A stretch of DNA of 64,000 nucleotides from Streptomyces sp. NBC_00341 (GCF_041435055.1 NZ_CP108002.1:4402001-4466000); one strand, 5' to 3'. Shown: positions 1-8,532, numbered from the stretch's first letter. Numbers and translations: made by a program. The notes: a model not told the origin generated them from the sequence alone.

Positions 1-162
1 GCACTGGAAGCCGACCGAGGCGCTGACCATGCAGTCCGGGCAGATCGGGCGGTCGCAGCGGGTGCAGCGGACCCCCGCCTCCCGGCCCGGGTGGCGGTAA
101 CAGGTGACCGGACCGTCCACGGGAGCGGACGCGTTCTGCTCGCCCGGCGGCTGCTGGTCCAT
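1..162 (-). CDS. Rhomboid-family intramembrane serine protease, N-terminal fragment
   Basis: Only the first 54 codons are in the window; the gene runs off the left edge. The fragment begins MDQQPPGEQ, is Pro/Gln-rich, and then has a small cysteine-rich zinc-ribbon/B-box-like module with Cys at residues 21, 33, 36, 41 and 44 (motifs CYRHP, CTRC, CPDC) followed by MVSASVGFQC. This N-terminal arrangement is typical of the actinobacterial rhomboid proteases that lie beside the cyclophilin gene near oriC. The membrane and catalytic Ser/His segments are not visible, so the enzyme assignment rests on the N-terminus and synteny. An in-frame ATG at 171 is an alternative start, but 162 leaves better spacing to the GGGAAG upstream. 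Confidence 0.7.
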   Translation of the reverse strand, partial: MDQQPPGEQNASAPVDGPVTCYRHPGREAGVRCTRCDRPICPDCMVSASVGFQC

Positions 163-321
163 CGGTCCCATCACTTCCCGGTCCCCTCGGTCCTCGTCAT
201 CGCGGCGGGGCACACCGAGCGGCCCCGCACGTCCGTTCTGTCATCAAGTACGGACGGGCGGGGCAGTTGGTTCCCGAACGGATCAGAGAGTGAGCGGCCG
301 GCTACTTTCGGCGCTCCGCGC

Positions 322-849
322 TCAGCGCTTCTCGACGACGACCGACTCGATGACCACGTCCTGCACGGGGCGGTCGGTGCGCGTGCTGGTCGGGGCGGCC
401 GCGATGGTCTCGATGACCTTCTGGCTCGCCGGGTCCACGACCTCACCGAAGATGGTGTGCTTCCCGGTCAGCCAGGCGGTCGGCGACACCGTCACGAAGA
501 ACTGCGAGCCGTTGGTCCCCGGGCCGGCGTTCGCCATGGCCAGCAGGTACGGCTTGGTGAACGCCAGATCGGGGTGGAACTCGTCACCGAACTCGTACCC
601 AGGGCCGCCCGTGCCGTTGCCCAGCGGGTCGCCGCCCTGGATCATGAAGCCGCTGATGACGCGGTGGAAGACGGTGCCGTCGTACAGCCGGTCCGTGGAC
701 TTCGTCCCGGTCGCGGGGTGGGTCCACTCGCGCTCACCGGTGGCGAGCTCGACGAAGTTCTTGACCGTCTTGGGCGCGTGGTTCGGCAGAAGCCGGATCT
801 CGATGTCGCCCTGATTGGTCTTCAAGGTGGCGTAAAGCTGCTCGGCCAC
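322..849 (-). CDS. Cyclophilin-type peptidyl-prolyl cis-trans isomerase
   Basis: This 175-residue protein is a single cyclophilin domain and should be cytosolic, catalysing proline cis-trans isomerisation during folding. Visible family signatures are the FHRVISGFMIQGGDP block with the catalytic-type Arg, the NGSQFF segment, and LTGKHTIFGEVVD near the C-terminus. The open frame extends far upstream without a stop, but the GTG at 849 is preceded by GGAAGG at good spacing and begins VAEQLYATLKTNQGDIEI, exactly where the domain begins; the upstream extension is low-quality shadow sequence. It lies just downstream, in transcription order, of a 350-bp divergent intergenic region and is followed by the rhomboid gene in the same direction. 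Confidence 0.95.
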   Translation of the reverse strand: MAEQLYATLKTNQGDIEIRLLPNHAPKTVKNFVELATGEREWTHPATGTKSTDRLYDGTVFHRVISGFMIQGGDPLGNGTGGPGYEFGDEFHPDLAFTKPYLLAMANAGPGTNGSQFFVTVSPTAWLTGKHTIFGEVVDPASQKVIETIAAAPTSTRTDRPVQDVVIESVVVEKR

Positions 850-1200
850 GATCTGCCTTCCGTAAGTCTGCTCTGACGTCCACCGATCCTCGCACGGACC
901 ACACCCCGCGTCGCCCGTCCCGGCGACGCCGCACGGGCCTCCTGGGCACGCCGCACGGGTGTTCCGCCACGGCCTCCGGCGAAACGAATGCGGCCAAGTG
1001 CGTGACGAACCGGCGCGTGCCGGGCCGAACCGTGGCATTGTCGTCGGCAGGCTCCCCTTGCACCTCATTGCCCGAGGGTGTCCCTCATGACCTGAATAAC
1101 CCGGATGCCCGCCCCGCGTGCCGCAGAGGCCCCGAGTAGGCATGATCTCGAATTGGGTGGACAGGCGGAGTACCAACCCGCCATCAAGGAGGAGGATCCC
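850..1200. other. Divergent intergenic region without a gene
   Basis: About 350 bp separate the minus-strand cyclophilin gene from the plus-strand DUF5324 gene. Short frames read through it but have no ribosome site or coding bias. It presumably holds both promoters. I could not pick out a convincing -10/-35 pair. A strong Shine-Dalgarno stretch (AAGGAGGAGG, about 1187-1196) closes the region and belongs to the DUF5324 gene. Confidence 0.5.
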
Positions 1201-1935
1201 GTGACCCGCATCGACAGCGTGCGCGCCGCAACCGACTCGGCGAGGGACAGCGTGCAGCACGCCGCGGAAGTAGCGGCCCCCTACGCCGACACGGCCAGGG
1301 AACAGGCCGTTCACTACGCGCACGAAGCCCGCACGCTGCTCGCGCCGAAGGTTTCGAAGGCAGCTCAGCAGGCCCGCGTCCAGTACGGCGCGCACCTCGC
1401 ACCACGTATCGAACTCGCCCTTACGCATGTGCCCCCCAAGGTCGACGAGGCCGCGCAGCGCGCCGCGGTCCGCACCCGTCAGGCGGCCCGGAGCGCCGCG
1501 GACTACACCGTGCCCCGCGTCGAGCACGCGATGGCCGCGGCCCAGCCGGTCGCCCAGGAGGCCGGCGCCCGCAGCGCCGCAGCACTGGCCGCTCTGCGCG
1601 GGCAGGTCACGGCGAAGGAGATCAGGAAGCTGACCCGCAAGCACGAGCGGCGGGCCAGGGCGGGCCGGACGTTCAAGGGGCTGGCCGTGGTCTCTGTGCT
1701 CGCGGGCGGCGCCTACGTCGTCTGGCGCTGGTGGGACAAGCAGGCCAACCCCGACTGGCTGGTCGAGCCGCCTGCCCCCACCGAGGTCGACGACCGTGCC
1801 CCGCTGACCTCGGTCGACGGAAGCGGCTCGACGGTCCTCGACCCCGACGTCCAGGCCAAGCAGGCCGACGCTGAGGCGGACGGACTGGACGGACCGGACG
1901 CCGTGGACGGCACGGACCTGGACGACCGCCCCTGA
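1201..1935 (+). CDS. DUF5324-family protein
   Basis: This 244-residue protein has an Ala/Arg/Gln-rich, heptad-like, probably helical first 150 residues (repeated short motifs such as DSARDSV, DTAREQA, QAARSAAD). One hydrophobic segment follows (FKGLAVVSVLAGGAYVVWRWW, about residues 160-180), and then an acidic, Asp-rich tail. This is the layout of the Streptomyces DUF5324 family, whose function is unknown to me. The GTG at 1201 was chosen because AAGGAGGAGG lies just upstream; an in-frame ATG at 1105 has no such site. A single membrane anchor with a helical domain on one side and an acidic tail on the other suggests an envelope-associated role, which is inference only. Confidence 0.85.
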   Translation: MTRIDSVRAATDSARDSVQHAAEVAAPYADTAREQAVHYAHEARTLLAPKVSKAAQQARVQYGAHLAPRIELALTHVPPKVDEAAQRAAVRTRQAARSAADYTVPRVEHAMAAAQPVAQEAGARSAAALAALRGQVTAKEIRKLTRKHERRARAGRTFKGLAVVSVLAGGAYVVWRWWDKQANPDWLVEPPAPTEVDDRAPLTSVDGSGSTVLDPDVQAKQADAEADGLDGPDAVDGTDLDDRP

Positions 1936-1978
1936 CGCGCCCCTGAACTGCGGCTAAGCGGTAGCAGAAGCAGAACGA

Positions 1979-2022
1979 CTGACGGGCGCCGGAAGACCTC
2001 AGGGTCTTCCGGCGCCCGTCAG
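1979..2022. terminator. Bidirectional terminator between convergent genes
   Basis: A perfect 20-bp inverted repeat with a 4-nt TCAG loop (arms 1979-1998 and 2003-2022) lies between the DUF5324 gene and the response-regulator gene. The stop codon of the latter (2019-2021) is inside the right arm, so it should terminate both convergent transcripts. Confidence 0.85.
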
Positions 2023-2711
2023 CCGTCCCCCGCCCCCGCCTTGACCAGCCCGGTCTCGTAGGCGAGGACCACCGCCTGGACCCGGTCGCGCAGCTGGAGC
2101 TTGCCGAGGATGCGGGAGACGTGGGTCTTCACGGTGGTCTCGGAGAGGTGGAGGCGGGCGGCGAGTTCGGTGTTGCTCAGTCCCTGGGCGAGCAGGTGCA
2201 GGACGTCCAGTTCGCGCGGGGTCAGGGCGGCCAGGCCGGGATGCGGTGCGGCGTGCTCCGCCTCTGGTGCCCGGCGGGCGTGGCGTTCGACGAGGCGGCG
2301 GGTGATGGCCGGAGCGAGGAGCGCGTCGCCGGTCCGTACGAGCCGGACGGCGGCGACGAGGTGTTCCGGGGTGACGTCCTTGAGGAGGAAGCCGCTGGCC
2401 CCGGCCGACAGCGCCTCGTAGACGAGCTCGTCGAGGTCGAAGGTGGTCAGCATGATCACGCGGGGTACGGCGGCCTCGTCCGGGAAGTCGCGCAGGATGC
2501 GGCGCGCGGCCTCCAGTCCGTCGAGCTCGGGCATCCGGATGTCCATCAGGACGACATCGGGGCGGGTACGGAACACGGCGTCCACGGCCTCGGTGCCGTT
2601 GGCCGCCTCCGCGACCACGTCGATGCCCTCGGCCATCAGGATCATGCGGAATCCGGTGCGCACGAGCGCCTGGTCGTCGACGACCACCACGCGCGGTGGG
2701 TGACTGGTCAC
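2019..2711 (-). CDS. NarL/LuxR-family response regulator
   Basis: This 230-residue DNA-binding response regulator has a receiver domain (residues about 8-130) with the acidic DD pair, phosphoacceptor Asp in DVVLMDIRMPELDG and a conserved Lys (GFLLKDVTPE). A C-terminal LuxR-type HTH follows (LTPRELDVLHLLAQGLSN, then LSETTVKTHVSRIL). It should be phosphorylated by the kinase encoded immediately upstream. The two genes are translationally coupled through a 4-nt GTGA overlap (2708-2711). The divergent ABC exporter genes at 4197-6133 are natural targets, by analogy with other kinase/regulator/exporter sets, but no operator was identified. Confidence 0.95.
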   Translation of the reverse strand: MTSHPPRVVVVDDQALVRTGFRMILMAEGIDVVAEAANGTEAVDAVFRTRPDVVLMDIRMPELDGLEAARRILRDFPDEAAVPRVIMLTTFDLDELVYEALSAGASGFLLKDVTPEHLVAAVRLVRTGDALLAPAITRRLVERHARRAPEAEHAAPHPGLAALTPRELDVLHLLAQGLSNTELAARLHLSETTVKTHVSRILGKLQLRDRVQAVVLAYETGLVKAGAGDG

Positions 2712-3973
2712 GACGGCTCCAGAGGGATCACGGCGGCGAGGCGGTACCCGCCGTCGGGGGTCGGTCCGGCGTCGAGGGTGCCGCCGTAGACCGCGATTCT
2801 CTCCCGCAGTCCCAGCAGCCCGTGGCCTCCGCCCCGCACCGCGCCGGGTCCCGGTGTGCCGCCGGTGTCCACGACCTCGGTGCGCAGGGTCCCGGGCCCG
2901 TAGGCGAGCGTCACCCGCGCGCTCGCGCCGTGCGCGTGCTTGGTGGTGTTGGTCAGCGCCTCCTGGACCACGCGGTAGACGGCGAGACCGATGCCGGACG
3001 GGACCGGACGGCGGTTTCCGGTCACCGTCAGCTCGACGCTCAGCCCCGTCTCCCGCACCCGGCCGACGAGCGCGTCGAGCTGGTCCGGGCCGGGCTGCGG
3101 GGCAAGTTCCCCGCCGGGGGCGGCGGGGTCGTCCCGCGCGTTCATGGTGAGCAGCCCCATCGTGTGCCGCAGTTCCGCCATCGCGGAGCGGCCGGCGGAC
3201 TCCACGGCCAGGAGCGCCTCGCGGGCCATCGCGGGTTCGGCGTCCATGACCTTGCGGGCGGCGCCCGCCTGGATGACCATCATGCTGACGTTGTGGGTGA
3301 CCACGTCGTGCAGGTCGCGGGCGATACGGGCCCGCTCGCGCTCGGTGGCGCGGCGCAGCTCCGCGGCCTGTTCCCGCTCCAGGGCCGCCATGCGTTCCTG
3401 GCGTGCGCCGGCGCGCGTCCGCCACTGCCGCATGCCGTCCGCGACGACGGCGAGCGGCAGCACGATGAGCAGGGCGACGTACTCGTTCTGGACGGTGGGT
3501 ACGTCCGGGGTCCTGGCCCCGTTCAGGACGAGCAGCGCGACGGCGACGCTCGCCAGGGTGGGTATCCGGTACGGGCTGTGCATGACGGCGGAGTACGTCG
3601 CGACCAGGGCCGTGTAGAGGATCATCCGCGCCTCGCTGCCCGGCGCCATCAGCCCTGCGGCGATCACCGCCCAGAGCACCGCCAGCGGGTAGCGGCGGCG
3701 CAGCGCCAGCGGCAGGGAGCACAGGAGCATCGGTGCCAGCGCGCCGACGTAGTTGCCGGAACCCTCGACCACGCGCACCGTGCCGTCGACGATCCGGTAC
3801 GTGCGGTCCATGCCGACGCTCAGCCCGGAGTTGACCGCGGCCACCGCGGCGAGCAGGGCGAGGGCCCCGTCCAGGACCAGGTCGCGCCGGGTGGGCCGGG
3901 GGATCGGGCCCGTCGGCCGCAGCAGCGCCGCGAGGCCGTCCCGCAGCCGGTCCGCGGCCGGTACGTTCATCAC
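2708..3973 (-). CDS. Sensor histidine kinase (HPK7 / HisKA_3 type)
   Basis: The protein has 421 residues with several N-terminal hydrophobic segments (about residues 30-160) and then a coiled, charged linker. The HisKA_3 dimerisation/phosphoacceptor motif follows (RARIARDLHDVVTHNVSMM, His in RDLHD), and then a HATPase_c domain ending in the G-box GGGHGLLGLRERI. This is the kinase type that partners with NarL/LuxR regulators, and its gene overlaps the regulator gene by 4 nt. Translation can begin at GTG 3973 or the adjacent ATG at 3970. The short extracytoplasmic loops suggest sensing within or at the membrane, as in antibiotic- or envelope-stress sensors; the signal itself is unknown. Confidence 0.95.
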   Translation of the reverse strand: MMNVPAADRLRDGLAALLRPTGPIPRPTRRDLVLDGALALLAAVAAVNSGLSVGMDRTYRIVDGTVRVVEGSGNYVGALAPMLLCSLPLALRRRYPLAVLWAVIAAGLMAPGSEARMILYTALVATYSAVMHSPYRIPTLASVAVALLVLNGARTPDVPTVQNEYVALLIVLPLAVVADGMRQWRTRAGARQERMAALEREQAAELRRATERERARIARDLHDVVTHNVSMMVIQAGAARKVMDAEPAMAREALLAVESAGRSAMAELRHTMGLLTMNARDDPAAPGGELAPQPGPDQLDALVGRVRETGLSVELTVTGNRRPVPSGIGLAVYRVVQEALTNTTKHAHGASARVTLAYGPGTLRTEVVDTGGTPGPGAVRGGGHGLLGLRERIAVYGGTLDAGPTPDGGYRLAAVIPLEPS

Positions 3974-4196
3974 CCGCCGATTGTCACAGTCCTCCTTCGC
4001 CCGCCGCGTCCTCCCTCCGGCCCGTGCCGGCGGGCGCGCGTACTTCGCTCGTCTACATCGCGCGGAGGACCCCGGCCGGCGTCCTTCGCGCGGAGGAACG
4101 GAAAGGGTCCGGGCGCCGGACGCGGCCGCCCGCCCCGCGCTCGTAGCGTCCAGCGGTGCGGGTCAACGGGGCCCGCACCGACGGGGAGGACGACGC

Positions 4197-5156
4197 GTGA
4201 CCGCCGTACTGAGAGCCCAGGGCCTGGGCAAGAGATACCGACGGCGCTGGGCCCTGTCGGACTGCACCCTCGACGTTCCCGCAGGCCGCGTCGTCGGTCT
4301 GGTCGGCCCCAACGGGGCGGGGAAATCAACCCTGCTGAACCTCGCCGCCGGTCTGCTCGCCCCGACCACGGGCACCATCGAGGTCTGCGGCGGCCGACCG
4401 GCCACCGGCCCCGCACAGCTCGCCAAGGTGGGCTTCGTCGCCCAGGACACCCCGACCTACGCCGCCCTGTCCGTCGCGGACCACCTCGCGCTCGGTGCCC
4501 GGCTCAACCCCCGCTGGGACGCCGCGCTGGCCCGCGACCGGATCCGCCGCACCGGCCTCGATCCGGACCAGCGCGCCGGCCGGCTGTCCGGCGGGCAGCG
4601 CGCCCAGCTCGCCCTGACGCTGGGTCTCGCCAAACGGCCCGAACTCCTCGTCCTCGACGAGCCGGTCGCCGCCCTGGACCCGCTGGCCCGCCGCGAGTTC
4701 CTGGACGATGTCACGGAGGCGATCGCCGGGCGGGAGATGACGGTCCTGCTCTCCTCCCACCTGGTCTCCGACGTCGAACGGGTCTGCGACCACGTCATCG
4801 TGCTCGTCGACTCGCGCGTCCAGGTGAACGCCTCGATCGACGCCTTGCTGACCGGTCACCACCGCGTGACCGGCCCGTCCGGCACCCCGGCCGCGGCGTC
4901 CGTCGGCGACCACGCCCTGAGCACGTCCCGTACCGCCGATGGCCGGAGCACGTACGTCGTACGCGGCGGCGCCCCTGCGCGGCTCCCGCACGGCCCCGGG
5001 TGGACGGCAGAACCGCTCCCGCTCGAAGACATCGTCCTGGCCTACATCGGCCGCCGCACCACAGCCGCCCCGGCTCCTGACACCGGACCCGGCACCCCAG
5101 ATCCCAGTTCCAGCCCCATCCCCAGCCCCATCGATGATCCGGAGACCCGCCGATGA
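4197..5156 (+). CDS. ABC transporter ATP-binding protein
   Basis: The 319-residue nucleotide-binding subunit has Walker A GLVGPNGAGKSTLLNL, signature LSGGQRAQLAL, Walker B LLVLDEPVAALDP and the downstream switch His (SSHLVSDVERV). The C-terminal 100 residues are a less conserved Pro/Thr-rich extension. The GTG start at 4197 follows GGGGAGGA. The stop overlaps the start of the permease gene by an ATGA, so the two are translationally coupled and form one exporter. It is divergent from the two-component system. The substrate cannot be deduced; drugs or antimicrobial peptides are common for this arrangement. Confidence 0.95.
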   Translation: MTAVLRAQGLGKRYRRRWALSDCTLDVPAGRVVGLVGPNGAGKSTLLNLAAGLLAPTTGTIEVCGGRPATGPAQLAKVGFVAQDTPTYAALSVADHLALGARLNPRWDAALARDRIRRTGLDPDQRAGRLSGGQRAQLALTLGLAKRPELLVLDEPVAALDPLARREFLDDVTEAIAGREMTVLLSSHLVSDVERVCDHVIVLVDSRVQVNASIDALLTGHHRVTGPSGTPAAASVGDHALSTSRTADGRSTYVVRGGAPARLPHGPGWTAEPLPLEDIVLAYIGRRTTAAPAPDTGPGTPDPSSSPIPSPIDDPETRR

Positions 5157-6133
5157 TCTGGCTGACCTGGCGCCAGTTCCGCACCCAGGCAACGATGTTC
5201 ACCGGTGCGCTGGCCGTCCTCGCCGCCCTTCTCGCCGCGACCGGGCCCCACCTGGCCGGCCTGCACGCCACCGCCGGGCGGGGCATCGTGTCGCAGCTCA
5301 CCGGCACCGACACCGCCCTCTACTTCGTCGGCGGCGTGACCGTCCTCCTCGTACCGGCCCTCATCGGCATGTTCTGGGGCGCCCCGCTCGTCGCCCGCGA
5401 ACTGGAGAGCGGCACCCACCGCCTCGCCTGGAACCAGGGCGTGACCCGCACCCGCTGGCTGCTGACCAAACTCGGCCTCACCGGCCTCACCACCGTGGCC
5501 GCGAGCGGTCTGATCAGCCTCGCGGTCACCTGGTGGAGCGGCCCCGTCGACCGGGCCGTCGCCGCGGGCGGATCCGACAACACCGACAACTTCGTCCCCC
5601 GCATCGACCCTGCGGTCTTCAGCGCCCGAGGGATCGTTCCGCTCGGCTACGCCGTCTTCGCGCTGGTCCTGGGCGTCACCTTCGGTGTCCTCATCCGCCG
5701 CACGCTCCCCGCCATGGCCGCCACCCTCGCCACGTACACCGCGGTCCTCCTCTCGATGCCGCTGTGGATCCGGGCGCACCTGGCCCCCGCCACCACCGTC
5801 ACGGTCCCGTTCACCCATGACCGGATGGCGAACTACCTCCTCGACTCCGTCTCCCACGTCGACATCGGCAGGCCCGGCACCTGGACCGTCGCGGAGCAGA
5901 CCCTCGACGCCACCGGCCACCCCTCCCACGCCCTGCCACCCGCATACGCCGACTGCGACTCGATCAAGGCCTGCGTCGACGCCCTCGCCGGTGCCGGCTA
6001 CCGGCAACGCGTCACCTATCAGGCCGCCGACAGCTTCTGGACCCTGCAATGGGCGGAGACCGGCATCTTCCTCGGCCTCGCCGTCGCCCTCGGTGCGCTG
6101 TGCGTCCGGTGGACCCGCCGCCGGCTGAGCTGA
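5153..6133 (+). CDS. ABC-2 type permease subunit
   Basis: This 326-residue integral membrane protein begins MIWLTWRQFRTQ, the usual opening of Streptomyces ABC-2 permeases paired with a short NBD. Hydrophobic segments occur near residues 17-38, 55-80, 105-130, 165-185, 190-212 and at the C-terminus (about 300-318), with a large extracytoplasmic loop before the last helix containing Cys residues. It begins inside the stop codon of the ATPase gene and probably forms a homodimeric channel with it. The gene is followed by a short degenerate CACGGG/CACTGG-rich stretch. Confidence 0.9.
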   Translation: MIWLTWRQFRTQATMFTGALAVLAALLAATGPHLAGLHATAGRGIVSQLTGTDTALYFVGGVTVLLVPALIGMFWGAPLVARELESGTHRLAWNQGVTRTRWLLTKLGLTGLTTVAASGLISLAVTWWSGPVDRAVAAGGSDNTDNFVPRIDPAVFSARGIVPLGYAVFALVLGVTFGVLIRRTLPAMAATLATYTAVLLSMPLWIRAHLAPATTVTVPFTHDRMANYLLDSVSHVDIGRPGTWTVAEQTLDATGHPSHALPPAYADCDSIKACVDALAGAGYRQRVTYQAADSFWTLQWAETGIFLGLAVALGALCVRWTRRRLS

Positions 6134-6258
6134 CGGGCACGGACACGGGTACGGGCACTGGCACTGCACTGGCACGGGCCCGTCGAAGGATCACGCCGCC
6201 GGAAGTTCGCCTGCTCGTCGATGCCGTCGCGGTGCGAGCGACCCCATCCCCTCAACGG

Positions 6259-6275
6259 GATATCGCATACGATAG
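6259..6275 (+). promoter_or_regulatory. Promoter -10 and putative GntR operator, site 1
   Basis: GATATCGCATACGATAG lies directly before the regulator gene. It contains a -10-like TACGAT (6268-6273) placed 7 nt before the ATG, implying a leaderless transcript. It shares the 12-mer ATATCGCATACG exactly with 10514-10525. The motif is partly palindromic (ATCGCATACGAT), as expected for a GntR dimer site, and its overlap with the -10 suggests autorepression. Confidence 0.55.
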
Positions 6276-6279
6276 ATGC

Positions 6280-6948
6280 ATGACGCAGAAAAGCTGGGCC
6301 TCACGACTGCCCGTGGTGAAGAGCAAGGCGGAGATGGCCTACGACAACCTGCGCCAGGCGATCGCGGGCGGCGAGCTGCGCCCCGGCGAGCGCATCAACA
6401 TGGACGAGCTGGCACGCAATCTCGGCGTGAGCAAGATTCCCATCCGCGAAGCGATCAAGCGTCTTGAGTCGGAGGGGCTCGTCACCTCGCAGATGCACTC
6501 CGGAGTGGCGGTGACCCAGGTCGACAAGACCGAGATGCGGGGCGTCTTCCTCGCCCGCGAGGCGATCGAGGGCCTCGTCGCCAAGCTGGCGGCAGAGCGC
6601 GCGAGCGATGGCCTGCTGGCCACGCTCGAAGAGGTGCAGACCAAGATGCGCGCCGAACTCGCCGCCGGCGCCACAGAGCAACTGCCGGAGCTCAATTCCG
6701 ACTTCCACCGCGCCCTGTCAGAGGCCAGCGGTTACCGCATCCTGGCCGAGCTGACCGAGCAGCTCCTGCTCACCATTCGCCGTTTCCGCATCGCCTCCCC
6801 GGTGGACACGCAGAACTGGCAGGCCGTCGTGGAGGAACACGACGCCATCATCGAAGCGCTGCGGCTCGGCGACCCGGCGGGCGCAGCCGCGGCCGCACAG
6901 GCGCACACCATCTCGCAGGCCGGCCACGAGGTGGCGGAGGAGCGCTGA
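6280..6948 (+). CDS. GntR-family regulator with FCD domain
   Basis: This 222-residue regulator has an N-terminal winged HTH (about residues 15-80, including LRPGERINMDELARNLGVSK and IPIREAIKRLESEGLV). An all-helical FCD ligand-binding domain follows (about residues 90-215), with the metal/ligand-type Asp and His residues in DFHRAL and VEEHDAII. FadR/FCD regulators usually respond to organic acids such as sugar acids, which fits the adjacent catabolic genes. No Shine-Dalgarno sequence precedes the ATG at 6280 and a -10-like element sits 7 nt upstream, so it is probably leaderless. An out-of-frame ATG lies 4 nt earlier. It most likely represses the whole locus, including itself. Confidence 0.9.
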   Translation: MTQKSWASRLPVVKSKAEMAYDNLRQAIAGGELRPGERINMDELARNLGVSKIPIREAIKRLESEGLVTSQMHSGVAVTQVDKTEMRGVFLAREAIEGLVAKLAAERASDGLLATLEEVQTKMRAELAAGATEQLPELNSDFHRALSEASGYRILAELTEQLLLTIRRFRIASPVDTQNWQAVVEEHDAIIEALRLGDPAGAAAAAQAHTISQAGHEVAEER

Positions 6949-6994
6949 CCGGCCGGGGGCAGTCGGCACGAACGCCCCCGCACCCCGGCCGGCC

Positions 6995-7768
6995 TCAGCC
7001 CCTGCCCAGCGGCGGCAGGCCCATCCGCTTGCGGTGACCGTCCCGCAGCAGGCTGGCGGGGCTGACGGCGGAAGCCCCCGCGTCCAGCACCAGTTCCGAA
7101 CCGCTCAGCAGAACGGCCTCGGGCGAGGATGCGAAGGCCACTGAAGCGGCGATCTGCTCGGGGGTGCCCAGGGTCCGCATCGGGTTGCTCTCCCGCAGGA
7201 GGCGCAGGTCCTCCTGGCCCTCCAGCCGCGACTCCGTGGCCGGAGTGCGGACCCAGCCCGGGGAGACCGTGACGAACGAGATCCCGTGGTGGCCGTAGTC
7301 GACGGCAAGTTGCCGGGTGAGGGCGGCGAGTGCGCCCTTGGCCGCGGCATAGGCGGGCAGCCCGGGTGCGGCGGTGCGGTGCAGTACCGAACCCAGCGTG
7401 ACGACCGCGCCCGTGCCCGCGGAGATCATCGAGGGCAGGACCGCGCGTACGCAGAGGAAGACCGAGGTCAGGTTGGCCGCGAGGACCGCGTTCCAGTCCT
7501 CCTCCGTGGTGGCGTGCAGGGGCGCGCCCGCCGTGACGCCCGCGCAGGCGACCAGGACGTCCACACCTCCCTGCTCGATGATGACCCGGTCCACCATCGA
7601 TGCGACCTCGTCGGCTCGCGTGACGTCGGCGCGGTGGTAGCTGACGCCGGGCAGGTCCGGATCGCTGAGGTCGGCTCCCGCGACCCGGAGGCCGTCGGCG
7701 GCGAGGCGGGCGGCGACAGCACGGCCGATGCCGCCTGCCGCACCGGTGACCAGGGCAGTTCGGGTCAT
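6995..7768 (-). CDS. SDR-family NAD(P)-dependent sugar/acid dehydrogenase
   Basis: This 257-residue classical short-chain dehydrogenase/reductase has the cofactor motif TGAAGGIG at residues 8-15, the ACAG segment at 74-77 (a variant of NNAG), catalytic Ser127, and the YxxxK pair Tyr140/Lys144 (YAAAK). The C-terminus ends in a Gly-containing tail after the SGSELVLDAGAS motif. In this neighbourhood the likely role is oxidation of an aldose to its lactone, the first step before the SMP-30 lactonase, though reduction of a keto-acid intermediate is possible. It is divergent from the aldolase gene, so both promoters share 7769-7890. The start at 7768 has GAGGTG upstream. Confidence 0.85.
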   Translation of the reverse strand: MTRTALVTGAAGGIGRAVAARLAADGLRVAGADLSDPDLPGVSYHRADVTRADEVASMVDRVIIEQGGVDVLVACAGVTAGAPLHATTEEDWNAVLAANLTSVFLCVRAVLPSMISAGTGAVVTLGSVLHRTAAPGLPAYAAAKGALAALTRQLAVDYGHHGISFVTVSPGWVRTPATESRLEGQEDLRLLRESNPMRTLGTPEQIAASVAFASSPEAVLLSGSELVLDAGASAVSPASLLRDGHRKRMGLPPLGRG

Positions 7769-7825
7769 TTCGCAGGCACCTCGCGCAGCTGAAGGGTTGA
7801 GAGGGTCGAGCTCAGAAAGAGACGA

Positions 7826-7859
7826 TTGGAGCTCGGAGAGAGAAGGTATACGATCTACC
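7826..7859 (+). promoter_or_regulatory. Promoter and putative GntR operator, site 3, upstream of the aldolase gene
   Basis: TTGGAG (7826-7831) and TACGAT (7849-7854) are separated by 17 bp and make a plausible promoter for the aldolase operon. The -10 is embedded in GTATACGAT, one mismatch from the GCATACGAT of the regulator's own promoter. Repressor binding there would block the catabolic operon and could also affect the divergent SDR gene. Confidence 0.45.
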
Positions 7860-7890
7860 AAATATCATCAATGACGTTCCGGAGGCAGCC

Positions 7891-8532
7891 ATGGCCATGA
7901 CGGCTCCCGATCTCCTCTCCGCCCTGCGCACCGAAAGACTCCTCGCCATCGTCCGCGGCAGCGACCCCGGGGCCGCGCTCGACACGGTGCTCGCGCTGTT
8001 CCACTCCGGCGTCCGCGTCGTCGAGGTGTCGCTGACCACCACGGACGCGCTCGACGTCATCGCCAGGGCCCGCGCCCGGCTCGGCGAAACGGCGCTGCTC
8101 GGCGCCGGGACGGTCCTCACCGCCGTACAGGCCCGCCGGTCCGCAGAGGCGGGCGCCCGCTTCACCGTGACGCCCGGTCTGACCGAGGCCGTCGCCGAGA
8201 GCAGGACGCTGGGCCTGCCGGTGCTCGCGGGCGCCGTCACCCCGACCGAGGTCATCGCCGCCGTGAACGAGGGGGCGACCGCCGTGAAGCTGTTCCCTGC
8301 CGCCCTCGGCGGCGCCGCGTACCTGCGGGCGCTGCGCGACCCGTTCCCCGACGTCCCCTTCGTACCGGTCGGCGGGATCGACTCCGCCGCTGCCCGCGCC
8401 TACCTGGCGGCCGGCGCACTCGCCGTAGGCGTCGGCGGCCCCCTCGTCGGCAGGGCCGCGCACGGTGAGGGTCTCGACGGCCTCGCCGAACGCTCCGAGC
8501 AGTTCCGCACGGTGGCACTGGGGGCCCGGTGA
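7891..8532 (+). CDS. eda: 2-keto-3-deoxy-6-phosphogluconate/galactonate-type aldolase
   Basis: The 213-residue class I aldolase of the KDPG/KHG family cleaves a 2-keto-3-deoxy-6-phospho-sugar acid to pyruvate and glyceraldehyde 3-phosphate. Visible catalytic features are Glu45 in VVEVSLTT, the Schiff-base Lys133 in AVKLFPA, the GAGTVLT phosphate/substrate loop and PVGGI near the C-terminus. Length matches the family. GGAGG precedes the ATG at 7891. The stop overlaps the kinase start by GTGA. Gluconate versus galactonate stereochemistry cannot be read from the sequence, so the symbol denotes the family rather than a proven substrate. Confidence 0.92.
   Translation: MAMTAPDLLSALRTERLLAIVRGSDPGAALDTVLALFHSGVRVVEVSLTTTDALDVIARARARLGETALLGAGTVLTAVQARRSAEAGARFTVTPGLTEAVAESRTLGLPVLAGAVTPTEVIAAVNEGATAVKLFPAALGGAAYLRALRDPFPDVPFVPVGGIDSAAARAYLAAGALAVGVGGPLVGRAAHGEGLDGLAERSEQFRTVALGAR

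Noticed and set aside
850..1644. N-terminal extension of the cyclophilin frame to 440 residues
   Set aside because: The extension has no homology-like motifs and overlaps the divergent DUF5324 gene; GTG 849 has a ribosome site and starts the domain.
2696..5080. Long plus-strand frame over the histidine kinase and ABC gene
   Set aside because: Arg/Pro/Gly-rich shadow of two well-supported genes in other frames.
6134..6190. CACGGG/CACTGG-rich stretch as a regulatory repeat
   Set aside because: Units are irregular and it lies just after the permease stop; no clear period or symmetry.
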